Notes: generated by a model not told the origin, from the letters alone. Shown: positions 10,966 through 22,172, counted from the stretch's first letter. The stretch is DNA of 64,000 nt from Miscanthus floridulus (GCF_019320115.1 NC_089589.1:21114749-21178748), one strand, 5' to 3'. Made by a program: numbers and translations.

Positions 10966-11669
10966 AGAAGGCGATCCTGTCGCACCCATGGGTGTGAAGG
11001 ACGACGCGACGCAGTGGGCCATGGAGACGGAGGCCGTGATGCCGAGCTCCGTCGCGATGTGGAGCGATGCAATCTCTCCATCTGGTATGGAATCCGTGAG
11101 GGAGAAAAAAATAACAAGAAAAAAAAATTATATATTCTACCTAACATGTGGGTCCCACATTAAGGGGGTCAGTGCACAGTCAGCTTGCCACGTCAACATA
11201 CAAAGTGGGTTAGGACCCGTTTGGATGTAGATGTCATCCAAAGCCATGGACCCAAATATATCATTTTATTATGAAACCTCTTGCTAACTTAAAAGGACCG
11301 CTCATGTATTTCCCTCGTGTACATATATACAGCTGCCTCTATTCCTTATCTGCGGACTTATGGAAACAGCTATCCAACAGAATAGGAAGGAGGCCGCTGA
11401 TGGAGGCTACGGCATGTGCAGCATGCACCATGCGCGTACGCTAAGCAAGGAAGGAAACATGCTAAATATGGATCAATGGCGTCCTTATTATTTAGCTACA
11501 AATGGTGAGTGTTATTGCTCTTGTCCCCCTACAAGTTTGCTTATGTTTTGACTAAAATCAACTTTATCATTACTGAAAGTTGAATTTTGATGTTAAAAAT
11601 TATAAATTAGTTATGCTATTTGTTTGAACATCATTTGGATCACTATAATCATGATGAAGTTGTACACCC
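10966..11669. other. Intergenic, nothing recognised
   Basis: Short frames on both strands have no family resemblance. AGGACCCGTTTGGATGTAGA at 11211 resembles a hAT-like MITE end. This interval is the 3' flank of the citrate-binding-protein-like gene. Confidence 0.4.
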
Positions 11670-12436
11670 TCACCCATCCCTGGTGAAGACCTTGACGTCC
11701 CTCCACAGCGACTCCATGCGGCACGACATGCCGTTATTGCGCTGCCCGTACACGCCGAACTTGATGTAGTGCGAGTCCCCGCCGCGGCCGGGCACCGTCA
11801 ACCGGTGCTCGCCGTCCACGAACACCGTCACGTTGGACGCCGCAACGTCGTGGATTACGTTGAGCTTGAACCACCTGTCGTAGATGGCGGGGTCGACGAC
11901 CCTCGTGACGTCGTGGTAGTAGGTGAGCCGGCCGTCGTAGAAGTGCAGCATCAGTGTCGTCGCGTGCTCCGCCGCGCCGAAGATCTGCATCACCGATGCG
12001 CCCGTTGTGCCGGGCGGGATGTAGCCGTAGCCCTCGAACTGCCACACCCCGGAGCCGTAGATCAGCTGCTCGCGTGCGACCGATGATGATGGCCGTGATC
12101 GGGGAAGGACCGAGAACGAATGTTATATGTCACACTCGGATCTTGATCTAGCGTTCTTAGCCTAGCTAGCATTACTGTTACCTCGATCTTGGTCTCTGAG
12201 CGGGGGCCACCGGGGTGGGCGGTGGTGATTGGATGGTCGGTGGCGTAGACCCACATCCGCCGCACGCCATCGACGAACTCGTAGCGCTCGGACAGCGGCA
12301 CGTCGTAGGGCTTCTGCACCTTGAACTGCACCTCGGCGAGCTCCACGGCGGTGAAGCCCTTGGTGAGGAGGTCCTCGCCGTGAGCCGAGCGCAACAGGGC
12401 GCACGACAAAGACAGCACAAGCAGTACTTGCAACAT
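11670..12436 (-). CDS. Citrate-binding-protein-like / alginate lyase 2 family protein, two exons
   Basis: A compact two-exon gene. Exon 1 (12436-12182) encodes a hydrophobic signal peptide (MLQVLLVLSLSCALLRSAHG) and the start of the mature protein. The donor is GAG|GTAACAG and the acceptor GAGCAG|CTG, giving a 116-bp phase-0 intron. Exon 2 (12065-11670) runs from YGSGVWQFEGYGY through RLTYYHDVTRVVD and DRWFKLNVIHDV to NVTVFVDGEHRLTV, and ends TRDG-stop. The total of about 216 residues fits the family's usual size. Members are secreted or vacuolar beta-jelly-roll proteins related to polysaccharide lyase family 7, named for a Hevea citrate-binding protein; the function in grasses is uncertain. 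No internal stop or frameshift is seen. An in-frame upstream extension exists, but the chosen ATG gives the signal peptide. The acceptor position is inferred. Confidence 0.85.
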
Positions 12437-12439
12437 GAG

Positions 12440-13217
12440 CAATGTTGGCGAGGCCAGGAACGACAGTGTTGTTAAACTGGAGCTTCCGCCGGGCCGTCGG
12501 AGTTGGTATGCCGCTGGTTGCGGTGGATGATCCCTGAATCCGCGCGACATGTACAGCCCCAGACGACGAGGGCCAAATGTGACGGTAGGATCGGAGTTCG
12601 TGCCTAAACGAGACGTGTGTTAGGTTAGGTACTATGTCGTCCGTTATTTCGCTGTCACGGCACGCCAAATGTGTATTTAGGCACGGCACAGCTCATTTTA
12701 GGCATGGGCTCTGTTGGCACGGGTGGTGTAGCGAGCCCTCCAAGGGTCTATTTTCAACATGAGGCCTAGGGACGACACTAGATGAGGTCAGGGCTGTTGG
12801 CCCAGTGAGTTTGGCAGGCCTGATGGGCCATGCCAACCTGGCAAGACATTTTTCTATGAAAAATTAAAAGGGTTTGACAAAAATCACAAGATTATAGACC
12901 ATTTATATGTTCGCATATCCATCGCAAAGCTACAATTAAATCATCAATAAAAAAAAGACATGCCATGGATTTTGCTCGTTGGTTGGTGTTTGCCGGTACC
13001 GCCAACCCATGTCACCTGGCACAGTGGTGGAGCTCAACCAAAGTTTTCGTGGGGACGAATGGCAGACACATAATTAATATATACCTAATATTATTAAAGA
13101 CTCAAAATTTCTGCTTACTTTTTTGTCCATCTCCCCTAACTAACTCCTTGAATATGGAAATTGTATCTATTCTTCTATCTACAATAGTTTTATTTTATAT
13201 ATGTGGGGCTTCTTTAA
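12440..13217. other. Intergenic upstream of the citrate-binding-like gene
   Basis: This interval should hold the promoter of the minus-strand gene, but no convincing TATA box or other element could be fixed. Bases 12650-12850 are rich in GGCACG/GGGC words, resembling an old repeat. No coding sequence is recognised. Confidence 0.35.
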
Positions 13218-14226
13218 GAGGGTGTTTGCTTCTGGGACAACTAGGGATAGGTTGGATTCAATCTAGTTTTTTTTGGGTTGGGTTGAACCCATCTCGCATT
13301 TGGTTAGGGGGATAGGGTTATCCTGCGTTTTCTGTTTGGTTGGAGATAAATTGGATGTGGGTTCAGACTGACAAGTGGGTCCCGCACCTCAGTGACTCAA
13401 TCATCATCTTCTACCTATAGAGTCCCGACGAGCAGAGTCCCCACCCGCCCTAATGCCTAGAGCCGCCGCGCCCAACGTCGCCATGGTCGTCCCTAGCGCC
13501 GCCGTGGTCATGCTCAGCGCCGCCCCGCTGCTCCGCGTCGCCCCACGTGCCGCTGCCCCCTGGCCCTATGAGAAAATTGGACACCATATGAGAAAATTAT
13601 GAAGTTTTTTTGCAGCATATCTCTACCGGTTCATATCAGTGTCGGTTTTAGCCAAAAACCAATAGTGATGACCTAATATCACCGCCGGTTCTTGGCTAAA
13701 ACCGATAGTGATATGAACCGACAATAAAGATCTGAATATCAGTGTCGGTTGGACCTATTACTGCCGATTTTAGTCAAAAACCGACAGTGATGTGCTAGGA
13801 AGCACTATCATGAGGCCGGCAGTGAATGTTAGATCTGTAGTACTGGCCGCTACCCCAGCCCCGGTGTAGGAGGGCCGCGTCTCCGGCGGCCGAGTGGCCC
13901 CGACGGAGGAGTGCCGCGCTGCCTAATACCCGCGGTGCCCCGTGCTAGCGGGACCCCGTCCGGTGCCCGCCCTATGCTCGCCCTGCACCTCCATGGCTGG
14001 CGGCTCCCTCTGCTCGGTCATAGCCGGCTCCACCAGCTTCGCGTTGGCGTGCTGCTCCTCCTGTGCGCCCGGCCTCCGTCCCGGCGCGCCCGCTGCTCCC
14101 TCCACGCCATCTGGGTCTGCCCGGTCCGCTCGATTTGATGGAATGAGCTAAACCCGCATCTAGCAGCTATATTCCCATGGGAGCCAATGCAAACCCAACC
14201 CACATAAACCCAAACCAAACACTACC
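13218..14226. mobile_element. Putative inverted-ended element containing a CACTA relic
   Basis: The interval starts AGGGTGTTTGCTTCTGG and ends AACCAAACACTACC. The core AGTGTTTG/CAAACACT is inverted, like the GGGTGTTTGGTT ends of grass hAT-type elements. Nested at about 13605-13850 is a palindromic block of CAGTGTCGGTTTTAGCC and GCAGTGA words. It matches the subterminal repeats of the CACTA at 16605-18013. GC-rich flanks around it give spurious frames. Confidence 0.45.
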
Positions 14227-14229
14227 AAA

Positions 14230-15858
14230 ACTGGGTCCGACCCACTCTTAATTCTGGATAACTATGAATCCTAATTTTAATCCAAATAAATTCTCTGATC
14301 AATACGAATAGGAATTCTAATCAAATAGTAAACATAATAGTACAAATTTGTATACATATCTCATCTTATCTTGGTCTCTATTTTTTTTAATTTTTTGTCC
14401 TGGTTTGCTTTTTTTTTCCTACCGTGACTCTGGTTTCTATTGTTTAATTCCTTTTTTTTATTCCTGTTCTCTTTCTTTCCCGTCCGTGACTCCGTTTTGT
14501 GTTTCGGCAGTTCGTCTTTCAGTCGTCTTTTTCTTCCGTCCGTTTTTTCTTTGTTCTTTTTTCTGGTTTGGTCCACATGTTTTCTTTCCACGATTTTTTT
14601 TCAAGTTTCCATCTCTTATGAGTTTTCTTTCCGTGGTTTATTATATTCTTTGTTTAAGATTTCATCTGTTTGGAATACTTCTTGAGCTTTCGAGACGATA
14701 TAGAAGAATAGCAATGACGAGACAAGACTGAGGATACATCAAATGTAACAAAATTATGAGAGCCTACACATGGTGTTAGGTAAAAACCATAGTAGAGCGA
14801 TCAACAAACTCACATTAGATCTAACTACTTCTTGTCGGGCTGATCTCTACCGACCACTGTGCCGTCGCTAACATCGATAGCACAATCATGTTTTCTCTAT
14901 GCCCACCACTCTTCTTGACCGCTAAGGCACTGTCAAGGTTCTGTGTTAGCTCAACCGCGGTCGTCGGGCCACGTCTGCGTCATCTTAGGAGCCATGTACA
15001 CAATGGCACTGTGCTGCCCACCTTGTCGTAGTGCGGTGCCGGCCCAGGTCTGCATGGTGGCCGCGGCACCACCGACACAGACTACTTGGCCGTGACGGGT
15101 GACACCGCAAGCCCGTGCTGCCATGGCCACCATGCCACTGGTTTAAGCGGCCTTGCAGTGGCCGCTATCCCCACACACAGCTCAGTCATGCTACCACTGT
15201 CATGGCCGATAGTATAGTAAATTATAGTTCTGTTGCAATGCACAGATATTTTTGCTAGTAGTATAAAAGAGGAGGAATCGCACCCGCACAACATATTTTT
15301 AGTAGTACCACCTAGATACACGTAAATATATAGTAAATTTGAAGATTGATTTAGCAGCCCATTACACCTCATTACAATTATCCTCTTAATGAAAAACGCG
15401 TGAAGTCGTGTTCGCGAAAAAAACGCCTTATTACAATACGCTAATTCAGCCTACACCAACTCAACAAGAATCCAAGAACCAACTATTCAAGAGCTAATTA
15501 ACGAACCTATAAATTTAAAGAACAAATCCGTTATAATGTATAATATATGATTATATGTGATAATACATCATAAAAACAATGCACAACTATGATGAGACAT
15601 ACTTTGGCCTTGGCCAACGCCGACTCCCTCAGCTTCAAGTTCGCTCAGAGCACTAGCAACTCGTCCATGGGCATGCTCGTGCCTAGCACCAGTGTTGCTC
15701 ACCTGCTCGCCGCCACTAGTCTCCACCTCCTCCTCCATACCTGACGACAATGGGCACTGGGGTAGTGCTGCAGTGTCACTATGACATCACCCCAACTGTA
15801 TATAACAGGGCGCTACGACACCGCGACAGCAAGGGGTGGTGGGCTGCAGCAACACCCT
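14230..15858. other. Intergenic, nothing recognised
   Basis: It includes a T-rich tract (14360-14650) and several GC-rich patches (14830-15170, 15600-15780). No open frame matches a known family and no terminal repeats were found. Confidence 0.4.
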
Positions 15859-15872
15859 GGGGGGGGGGGGGG
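15859..15872. repeat. Poly-G run (14 G) at the edge of duplication copy B
   Basis: A homopolymer ends exactly where homology to copy A begins (ACGTTGTAGC). It may be part of the duplication breakpoint or an assembly feature. Confidence 0.85.
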
Positions 15873-16359
15873 ACGTTGTAGCTATCCAAATGCTAATCGA
15901 AAGATGAGAGGGGAGAGCCAAAGATGGAGTCACGGTCATGGAGATGCTTGGGCCAGTGGCGGAGTTAGAGCAAATCTAAGAAATGTGCATTTGGCTTTGT
16001 GGGTGTGAGGGTTTACAATGTGTGGATGCATATATGGTTGAAATTTGAGTGTTATCACTGTTTTTCGATTTTTTTTGTGGGTGCGGCCGCACCCACTCAG
16101 TTCAGTATAGCTCCACCCTTGGCTAAGGCCGACCAGGGGTGGAGATTCGGGATTTGGAATGATGGGCTATCGGGCTTATGTGCTATTGGGCCTTCGCATG
16201 CCTCCGCTCGCCTAGTCACTCACCTACCGCCTGCTCTTCCCCACACAAAAAAATGTCCGCCTACTCTACTCGGGAGACATCAGAAGGAAAGGAAGAAGAG
16301 GGGGGAGTGGGATGGGGTGTTCTCCATGCCAGCGGTAGTTGGGGCAGTTGCCCCACTTT

Positions 16360-16488
16360 GGCCCCGTTCGCTTCGTTGAAAAAACAAGTCGAAATACTGT
16401 TCCGGCTGATTTGTTGTAAGAGAAAAATACTGTTCTGGCTGAAAAAACAAGCCGAAAAAGACGGATTATAAGAGAAGCGAATAGGGCC
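16360..16488. mobile_element. 129-bp MITE, family 1
   Basis: Termini GGCCCCGTTCGCTT and AAGCGAATAGGGCC are inverted repeats. The flanking triplet TTT is duplicated (16357-16359, 16489-16491), and copy A has the empty site. The interior carries AATACTGTTC(T)GGCTG words. Related copies lie at 21978-22108 and about 25975-26110. Confidence 0.9.
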
Positions 16489-16604
16489 TTTGCCGCATGG
16501 TGAGCTAGTCACCTCTGACCTCGCAGATGGGGCAGCGGGGGAGGGAAGAGGCCCGATGTGGGTGAGCAGCCTCAAGGTCGTGAGGATATGGACTTGGGAG
16601 GGCG

Positions 16605-18013
16605 CACTACGCCAGATCTGGACATCACTGTCGGTTCAAAAACTCCCATCACTGTCAGATTTTGAACCGACAGTGGCATACCGGCAGTGATGTGGTGTTG
16701 ACATCACTGTCGGTTCTTAAAAACCAACACTGATCTACAAGCAACAGTGTCGGTTCCTGGCTCCACCCGACAGTGTCTAGTTGAACAACACTGCCAGTTT
16801 GTAGTTCCAACCAACAGTGATGGTTGCTTCAAGAGTGTCGGTTCTTGGCTCAAGCCAACAGTGTTGAGCAAGCCTACACTGTCGGTTCATGGCTCAAGTC
16901 GGCAGTGTTGAGCAAGACAACACTGTTAGTTCATGGCTCAAGCCGGCAGTGTTGAGCAAGACAACACTGTCGGTTCATGGCTCAAGCCGGCAGCGTTGAG
17001 CAGTCCAACACTGTCGGTTCATGGCTCAAACCGGCAATGTTGAGTAAGACAACACTGTCGGTTTTTTTGATAACCGGCAGTGATGGTTACGACAACACTA
17101 CCGGTTCGTTGCTAACCGGTAGTGATGGCCCATTCGTATTTTATTGTTTTATAATTAATTTTAATTTAAATTTTTTCGTGGAATCGGGTTTCGCTTTATA
17201 TACGCTACGTAGACGACAGATCCATCAATATTAAACATTACAAATGTTACGGTTACAGTTCAAATGTTATATCTAGATCTCGATCCCTCAAAACAAAAAA
17301 GAAATGTTCTCGGACCTCACAGATTGTGCAATGCTTCTCGAACTTCTTACAATAATCTGGCGAGCCGCTCTGGGCCATACTGGTCCTTGTACCTCACGGA
17401 TTGTGCAATGGAAAATACTCCATTTTTTTCCAATACCTCAGCTAAGATGAACTTTGCGAGCTCCGATTGCATTGCGACGATCTCCATGTCTAACAGCCTT
17501 TGGTGGTTATATTTCTTGCGCTGTCGTTCAAAATAGATGATATCCAAAGAGGAACAGTAAATCATTTTGTTGAATTATTAATAAAGCAAAAAGATCAAGC
17601 CATTCTTCAAAATCCAAGCACTAGCTTCATGGTGAAGAGCAGCTGCAACAATGGAGGGAAGGGTCCAAACGCGCGCCTCTGTTCTTGGGATGGAAGAGAG
17701 CAGGAAGGAGAGGACGGCTGCAACCTTTTTATGTTGTAGGCTTATCACCATCGGTTCTTGGCTAGAACCGACAGTGATAGAGCCCAATCACTGTCGGTTC
17801 TTGGCTTAAACTGGCAGTGATGAGTGCCTACCAAAACACTGCCGATTCAAGCCACAAACCGGCAGTGATGTGGTCCTTCACTGCCGGTTTTAGCCCAGAC
17901 CCAATCATTTTTTCATTTTCAAGCTCATAACCGGCAGTGAAGGTACATCACTGCCGCTTCTCACAAATCCAGCAGTGATGATGCCAGCAGTGATGTGCAA
18001 ATCTGGCGTAGTG
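16605..18013. mobile_element. CACTA element, 1.4 kb, with 44-bp subterminal repeats
   Basis: Perfect-looking termini CACTACGCCAGATC and ATCTGGCGTAGTG are flanked by GCG on both sides (16602-16604, 18014-18016). Copy A has the empty site with a single GCG. The left subterminal region holds tandem units of CACTGTCGGTTCATGGCTCA-type sequence with starts at 16877, 16921 and 16965 (44-bp spacing). The right end has inverted versions at 17740-18000. A minus-strand frame of about 70 codons (17347-17565) may be a transposase remnant but has no certain match. The element must have been mobilised in trans. Confidence 0.92.
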
Positions 18014-19533
18014 GCGGCTAGGCAGATGCAGAAGTGTGGAGGCTAGAAGGGGGCAGGTCAATTTTGCTTTTATAATTATGGTTTTTCATGGAGCGGGTCT
18101 TAATGGGCTTTGTGTGAAACCAGTTGTGCTCGTGGTCCAAGCACGTTCCTAGGCATCAAAGCATGCCGGCACTAGCATCGCTTGCATCCGGCCACCATGT
18201 CATGTTTGGACCATGTGATCAGTACACGACTCACAAATATCATTAGGAAGGACAAAGATGCCCTCGTATAAGTGATGACTCGCATATTGTATCAACTATA
18301 CTATGAAGCTCTGATTGACGGGAAGTCGTCAACCATAACTGCCGCAGGCAAATGTGCAGATTATTAGATTTTCGGTCGCCATTTTCATCATTTTTATATT
18401 AGATGGACGGAGGACGGTGCACCAAGCATTCCATGAACTGTAATAAACAAAGAATAAACATAGAAAATACACAGATAAGAGCACGCGACTGTTGCGAAAT
18501 AACACAATTAACGTAGGCTTTAGCAAACTCTCCATTCATACAAGGTTTAAAATTACTGGCTATAGAACATAGTGACATTTTTTTTTTCAGAAGCTATAAA
18601 GGTATAAGGCAGCTATAGCGAAGCTATAACATATAGCGTTTTGTAAGAAAACAATGAAAAATATAAGTACTTGATTGACAATCATAAAATATGTTGGGCA
18701 CAAATGTATTTCAAAGGTTTTAGGAGTCCAGAAAACTTTACAACATATAATATTATAACGTAATTCATGAAATTCAATTGTTCAATTTTCCAAAAAACAA
18801 ACTGTAAAACATAATATAAGTATATAATAACTAGATTGTCAATATTATAGCTAAAATTGAAGTAGTGCGCTATTTCAAAGCTAAAACTTTGCAATTTAGC
18901 GGCACTAAAGTGCAACGTAGTGGTCTTAGCTGACATAGCAGCAAAAATAGTAATAGGTGTGGTCTGTCTCCGGTAGCTAGGCGCTATAGCCTGCTATCTA
19001 AAACCAGGATCTCATATCACCTTGCGAGTGCTGTGAGTGCAGGAAGATTAGAAAATCAAGTAGTTTCACCCTCAGTAGCAGTGTAGCTATACCTGCCATC
19101 CACAACTCAACCTCGAGAGCCGCTCGCGCCTCAGGGCTTTCCGGCATTTCATCCGAAAATTGCCGAAGCTCCACAGCGACCTGTCCCATGGCCGGCCTTG
19201 CATTACCCGGAGCAGCGATGCATCGGCTCACTAGCTTGGCAGCTGCATATATCACTCCCATGCTCCCTTCCTCGACTATGTCAGCGTCTAGAAGATCACC
19301 AAGGGTGCCATTTCCCATCCTGTCCTGAAACGTTGTGGTCAGGTTCTTCCATTCTTTGGCCTGTGGGTTCTTACGTCAAGAGCTCAATCAGCACGACCCC
19401 GAAGCTGTAGACGTCGGTCTTCTCTGTTATCTGGAAGTCCTGTAAAAACTCAGGGTCAAGGTAGGCCAGCGTGCCCTTGGGCACCACCTGCACGTTGTCG
19501 TTGATAGTTGAGCACTCAAAGTCGGACACCTTA

Positions 19534-20166
19534 GACTGTCTCCAACACCGCGCCCCAAACGCATATTTGCGTCCCAGACGGTGTTTTGGGTACCGGAATC
19601 GGCCTCCAACCGATGACCAATACGCAAGACGCAATTTGCGTTCGAGGAGAGAGGAGACGCAAAGTTGCGTCGTCCTCCACGCGCGACGCAAACTGCCGGC
19701 GCTGCCCCTCTCTCGCTCTCGTCTCTCCCGTGCGCCGGAGGCAGAGGCGGAGCTGGGGCCCGAGCCCGCGCCGGAGGCGGAGAAGCTGCGCGACGGGGAG
19801 CCGCGGCGGGCCCCCTCGGGCGCGGCGCGGGGAAGAGGAGAGGGTCGCGGGGGAGGAGGCGGAGAAGCTGCACGACGGGGAGCCGCGGCGGGCCCCCTCC
19901 GGCGCGGCGCGGGGAAGAGGAGAGGGTCGCGGGGGAGGAGGCGGCGCTCGCGAGACGGCCGGAGATGGCATCCGCGCCATCGTCTTCCTCCCGTGCAAGG
20001 GCGGCGTCCTCGAGTTCGGCTCCATCGTGCCCGTCCTCCATGGCGCCACACCTCCTTTTGCGTCTGCTGTTGGAGATGCAAGACTTGGTGCGGGATGTAT
20101 TTTAGTGTACGTGACCTATACCGTGGAACAAGTCTCGCTTTTGGGTACTCATCTTTGGAGATAGCC
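19534..20166. mobile_element. PIF/Harbinger-like element (633 bp) in the WAK kinase exon
   Basis: Ends GACTGTCTCCAA and TTGGAGATAGCC are imperfect inverted repeats, flanked by TTA on both sides (19531-19533, 20167-20169). A TTA duplication is typical of PIF/Harbinger and Tourist elements. The GC-rich interior includes an 82-bp tandem duplication (19774-19855 and 19856-19937). It has no transposase; long frames inside reflect GC content. It splits the kinase between the catalytic loop and the DFG position. Confidence 0.88.
19774..19937. repeat. 82-bp tandem duplication inside the Harbinger-like element
   Basis: Two adjacent units start GAGGCGGAGAAGCTGC and differ at only a few bases. The unit is GC-rich (GGGAGCCGCGGCGGGCCCCC). 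Confidence 0.9.
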
Positions 20167-20725
20167 TTAGCGACCCATCCGTCGCCGAGCAGAATGTTCT
20201 GCGGCTTGACGTCGCCGTGGAGCGTCGGGTGCGGCGGCGAGTGCAGGTGCTTGAGGGCCTCCGCGGTCTCCGCGGTGATCCTCAGCCGGGTTGGCAGCGT
20301 CACCACCCGGCGCCGAGGCCTGCCGTGGAGCAGATCGCTCAGGGTCCCGTTGGGCACGAACTCGTACACGAGCATGGGCGCCTCGAAATGGAGGCAGCAG
20401 CCTTGGAGCCTGACGATATTTGGGTGGTCGACGCGGCAGAGCACGACCAGCTCCTGGACGAACTCATCCGTCCTCCTCTTCTCGATCTGCTTGCATCGCT
20501 TCACCGCGACAGTGTCAGTGCCGAGGGTGGCCTTGTAGACGGTGCCATGTGCTCCTTCCCCGACGATGTTGGCCTTGTGGAAGCCATGTGTGGCCCTCAC
20601 TAGGTCTCCTCTTTCGTATAACTTGAAGGTCTTGTTGCCTTCTGTTTCGAGAATTCGCGACAGAATCCGGCCTCCGTGCTGCTCAAAGTACCTTTGTCTT
20701 TTCATCTCCTTATTGAGGAAAACTT

Positions 20726-20966
20726 GGGCTGTGTTTAGTTGGGTGAAATTTAGGAATTTGGCTACTGTAGCCCTTTCGTTTTTATTTGATAATTAATGTT
20801 CAATTATGGACTAATTATGTTCAAAACGTTCGTCTCGCGATTTCCAACCAAACTGTGCAATTAGTTTTTTTTCGTCTACATTTAATGCTCCATGCACGTA
20901 TCGCAAGATTCGATGTGATGGCTACTGTAGCAATTTTGGGGAAAAGTTTTTGAAACTAAACGTGGA
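20726..20966. mobile_element. 241-bp MITE (TGTTTAGTT family) in the WAK membrane exon
   Basis: It begins GGGCTGTGTTTAGTT and ends AACTAAACGTGGA, with CTT repeated on both sides (20723-20725, 20967-20969). Copy A shows the uninterrupted sequence. It contains the paired GGCTACTGTAGC words and AAACGTTCGTCTCGC typical of this abundant panicoid MITE family. A truncated relative lies at 26850-26990. Confidence 0.88.
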
Positions 20967-21354
20967 CTTGGTTTAAAAGAATAGCAATCAGCAGGGCAAC
21001 AAAAAATGCGACCGAAATTCCTGGAGAGATACGGTAATCAGAAATTAATAATGTGTTCCAAGATCAGTTGTCTGTGGAGAATGTATGTAGATACCGATAG
21101 TGCGATGAACAATCTATCAATAGAACCATATAATTTCTAGCAATGGTCACTGGAAGAGACGGGCTTTTTATGATAGTTTTAATCGTTGAATATATTTTTA
21201 TAATAAACTTATTTATTATAGAGATATAAATGTTGCTAATATTTTCTACAAATTTAATGAAACTAGATAGTTTGACCAACATGACCTATAGTGACACTCT
21301 TTTGGGACGGTGGAAGTCATTGAAAGTAGTAGGATTTGTATAAAGAAATGGTCA

Positions 21355-21557
21355 CATATACACAGACTTTGCAGGGGCGGCTCCAGGGCATTCGTAGGGG
21401 CGGTTTGCCCAGTCGCCCCTACTCAGGCTTGGCTACAAATCAATGATTTGTAGGAGCGATTTTTTAGCCGTCTCTACAAATCGATTCGTAGGGGCGGCTG
21501 AGTATAAAGCCGTCCCTAAAAAAAGAAGTATTTCTACAAATCCTTTTTGTAGTAGTG
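21355..21557. mobile_element. Small CACTA-like element (GGGGCGGCT family), copy B
   Basis: The duplicate of 3317-3520 in the same position relative to the WAK exons. It ends TTTTTGTAGTAGTG. Confidence 0.65.
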
Positions 21558-21861
21558 TCTAAAAGTCTAATCGTGCAATTGAGCAAGTTAATTCTTTAGT
21601 TATTACCAGAAACATCGAGTAAATTGTGGTCCGACTCCCTATGTTCTAGTAGCATTAACGTAAATCTGAAGGCCTCATTGTGCTTCTGCACCTATGAAAT
21701 ACCAATGAAACAAATTTGAAATACCGTTGGACTTTAAGGGTATTATGTGTCTCTTTTATTTTTGGTAAAGAAAATTCTACAGCAAGCCAAACTGAGCTCA
21801 ACATGTGAACCTGCAAGTTCCATAAATAAAAATAAAAATGCGTTGCCACTTAAGAATAAGA

Positions 21862-22172
21862 AAATGCTGGATCGTACCAGTGGCTACCCGTGCTCCGAGA
21901 GGGAATGGATCTTTGTGGCATTCCGCATTAGATGCATTTCCTCGGCTACCCCTAGGACAATCACAAGCGAATGAACCTCACCATTTTCGTTTGATTGTAA
22001 CGATCTTAAATTTACAGCTAGAACAATATTTTTCTCTCGCATCAAACCAGACAGCAGTAATAATCCATGATCGTATACGATCGTTTCAGCCCCAGCCGAA
22101 CAGGCTGCATATGTATTCGTGCACACTCCATGGCATGGGTATTTTTTTACCGTCAAGGCCCTCTTCAATTAA
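21862..22172 (-). pseudogene. WAK EGF-like exon, copy B, split by a MITE
   Basis: The first half (KKYPCHGVCTNTYA) and the second half (VHSLVIVLG in the frame now open) are separated by a 131-bp insert (21978-22108). The same exon is intact in copy A. The 5' end differs from A (CTTCAATTAATATCTGCAA), so the IDEC start and acceptor are altered. At ATCTGCAA homology to the WAK intron stops and a kinase fragment begins. Confidence 0.8.
21978..22108. mobile_element. 131-bp insert related to MITE family 1, in the EGF exon
   Basis: Defined exactly by comparison with copy A (GAACC | ATATGTATTCG). The interior AGCTAGAACAATATTTTTCT is the reverse complement of the core of the 16360-16488 MITE. Ends are degenerate and a target duplication is not clear. 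Confidence 0.75.

Larger units (their letters stand above)
18998..21020 (-). pseudogene. WAK-like kinase exon disrupted by two elements, copy B
   Basis: In reading order it holds a membrane helix (ISVAFFVALLIAILL), a 241-bp MITE insertion, juxtamembrane MKRQRYFEQHGG, glycine loop GEGAHGTVYKA, VAVKRCK and HGDVKPQNILL. A 636-bp insertion follows, then VSDFECSTI, GTLAYLDPEF and IELLT. DFG has become DFE, which removes the Mg-binding-loop glycine. A 2-bp deletion near 19375 relative to copy A shifts the frame after IELLT, and a small insertion near 19106 shifts the tail. The 444-codon frame (20705-19371) stays open through the Harbinger-like insert because insert plus duplication is a multiple of three without stops. 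The gene is almost certainly dead as a kinase. The arginine lost in copy A is intact here (LVSRCIA). Confidence 0.85.
15873..22172. repeat. Segmental duplication, copy B (WAK region with five insertions)
   Basis: Homologous to 3-4013. It differs by five insertions: a 129-bp MITE, a 1,409-bp CACTA, a 633-bp Harbinger-like element, a 241-bp MITE, and a 131-bp MITE-like insert. The kinase and membrane exon are contiguous here, whereas copy A is recombinant. Homology stops in the intron beside the EGF exon, at ATCTGCAA, where another WAK fragment begins. Confidence 0.93.

Noticed and set aside
14348..14731. 127-codon hydrophobic plus-strand frame as a membrane protein
   Set aside because: The phenylalanine/serine/leucine richness comes from a T-rich tract; no start context, conserved motif or neighbouring exon supports it.
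19471..20538. 355-codon plus-strand frame opposite the WAK kinase
   Set aside because: It is the antisense shadow of the kinase exon and of the GC-rich Harbinger-like insert, with no domain.
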